From Vanilla planifolia (taxonomy: Eukaryota; Streptophyta; Magnoliopsida; Asparagales; Orchidaceae), in contig CM043868.1 of assembly GCA_023846275.1 (NCBI GenBank), positions 12,805,755 through 12,869,754 of the forward strand: a stretch of DNA of 64,000 nt, in the 5' to 3' direction. Below are positions 62,941-64,000 of this stretch, in pieces. The position numbers were made by a program, and so were the translations under genes. Numbering within the stretch: position 1 is the first letter of the stretch; each line of letters opens with the position of its first letter. Below the pieces are notes generated by a model. The model was not told the DNA's origin and made no database searches. It worked only from the letters and a program-made list of their open reading frames with translations.

Positions 62941-64000
62941 GTTGTTCTTTTTTCTTCTTCACTTATATGTTTTATTTTTATTTTTTGATAAAATAATTTA
63001 AAATTTCAAATCTTCAAAATCTAAAGTTTAAGAGCATATTTCTTCATAAGCACAAAATTAAGTTTGTTGTCAAAAGATTCAAAAAGATGCACTTACCAAC
63101 ATGCAAAGGATTTCAAATCTCTAAGCACATGGACAAGTGTGAGATTGAAATTAAAAAGTCTTACACTACTTATAAGCAAGGGCATTCAAATTCCTTGGTG
63201 AAATGAAAAGATAAATTTTCATAAAATAGACTCACAAAGGCTTTCAAATCTCTTTAGACCAAATAAAGAGACCCTATTTCACAAGAATTGAAAAGCATGT
63301 ATAAAAATTATTAAGCAAATTATATATCCATATTGTTATTATAAGATATAAATAAATGGGTTAAGAAGCCTAAGCCAATAAAAGAAGACATTTTTGCACA
63401 AGAGTACAAAACTTGAAGGAGTATGACAAAGACCAAGTCATCAAATCACAAATGATTTTGTGAACTCGAAATCAAATCATAGGGCATACAAACTTAAAGG
63501 AGAAGGTTTTATGAAGAAAGAGGATTTGGTGGCATGCATCCAAGCTACATGTGATAAGCACATTGCATGAGTGTCATTCAAACAAGGTCATAGGACCAAT
63601 ACAATAGTTTTGCCATCATATGACTATAATATCAAAAACGAATCAAATATTAACAATAACTTAAAACAATGTAAAAACCATGCCGACTCAATCCTTTTGC
63701 TTGATGTCATGAGATGCAACCCACAAAATTAATATTGATTGATGATATACATCTAAAATTCCAATGATTGAAAAATGTTAGATAATCATATCCAACTTTT
63801 TCCACCTTTCATGGGCAACACATCTAAGGAAATCAAAGCATGATAACAAACCCATTTGCTCTAATCTTATCTACAACTGAAAATGGAGGGGTAGATTTCC
63901 TACAAAAGGGAATGCTCAATGAATGAAGAGTGATCAAACATCACAACTTCCCCAGCCATTTTCTGATGCAACGGCCAAAAATCCATTCAACCACGTTAAG
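62941..64000. other. Unassigned sequence at the window's right end
   Basis: No gene, LTR end or repeat is recognisable. The change from RT-like sequence at about 62940 with a TGTTG start could mark another insertion, but its other end is outside the window. Confidence 0.4.

Noticed and set aside
1-64000. tRNA, rRNA, organelle insertions and a novel multi-gene system
   Set aside because: I scanned for tRNA-like arms, rRNA-like conserved GC-rich stretches and clustered host genes and recognised none. Apart from AGL6, every protein similarity seen is to copia or gypsy polyproteins. Weak or highly diverged cases could be missed by eye.

Overview
This is nuclear DNA of a flowering plant: very AT-rich, intron-split and packed with decayed LTR retrotransposons. 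One host gene is supported. It is an AGL6-clade MADS-box transcription factor gene on the + strand, from about 304 to 16299. Eight exons with canonical GT/AG borders give a 242-residue protein with MADS, I and K regions and both C-terminal motifs typical of AGL6 proteins. The protein looks most like those of monocots or early-diverging angiosperms, but the species cannot be fixed from this window.

The AGL6 exons total only 729 nt and the gene spans 16 kb. Intron 1 is 7.4 kb and holds a sense-strand copia remnant. Intron 4 is 3.3 kb and holds a copia-like LTR remnant. Intron 6 is 3.0 kb and holds an antisense copia remnant. The reading frame and exon phases are intact despite these insertions. 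A (GA)n tract abuts the start codon and a telo-box lies early in intron 1.

From about 18 kb to the end, almost everything recognisable is retrotransposon. In order: a + LTR (D) facing a - LTR (E) with 10 bp between them, E carrying a composite inverted-repeat insert; a + strand Ty3/gypsy element (A) that cuts E's integrase end; a CpG-rich 2.95-kb solo LTR inside A with a 5-bp target duplication; a - strand gypsy element (C); an unassigned stretch; a - strand gypsy element (B) split by a - strand copia element (F) with 1.7-kb LTRs; and finally a + strand gypsy element (H) of the same family as B, arranged back to back with it. All are broken and look old, except that the solo LTR appears younger.

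I see no tRNA, rRNA, CRISPR array or second host gene. I found no convincing undescribed gene system. The most notable points are the intact AGL6 gene with retrotransposon-swollen introns and the repeat architecture: two inverted LTR pairs of one family, a fold-back composite, a GC-rich solo LTR and several local duplications.
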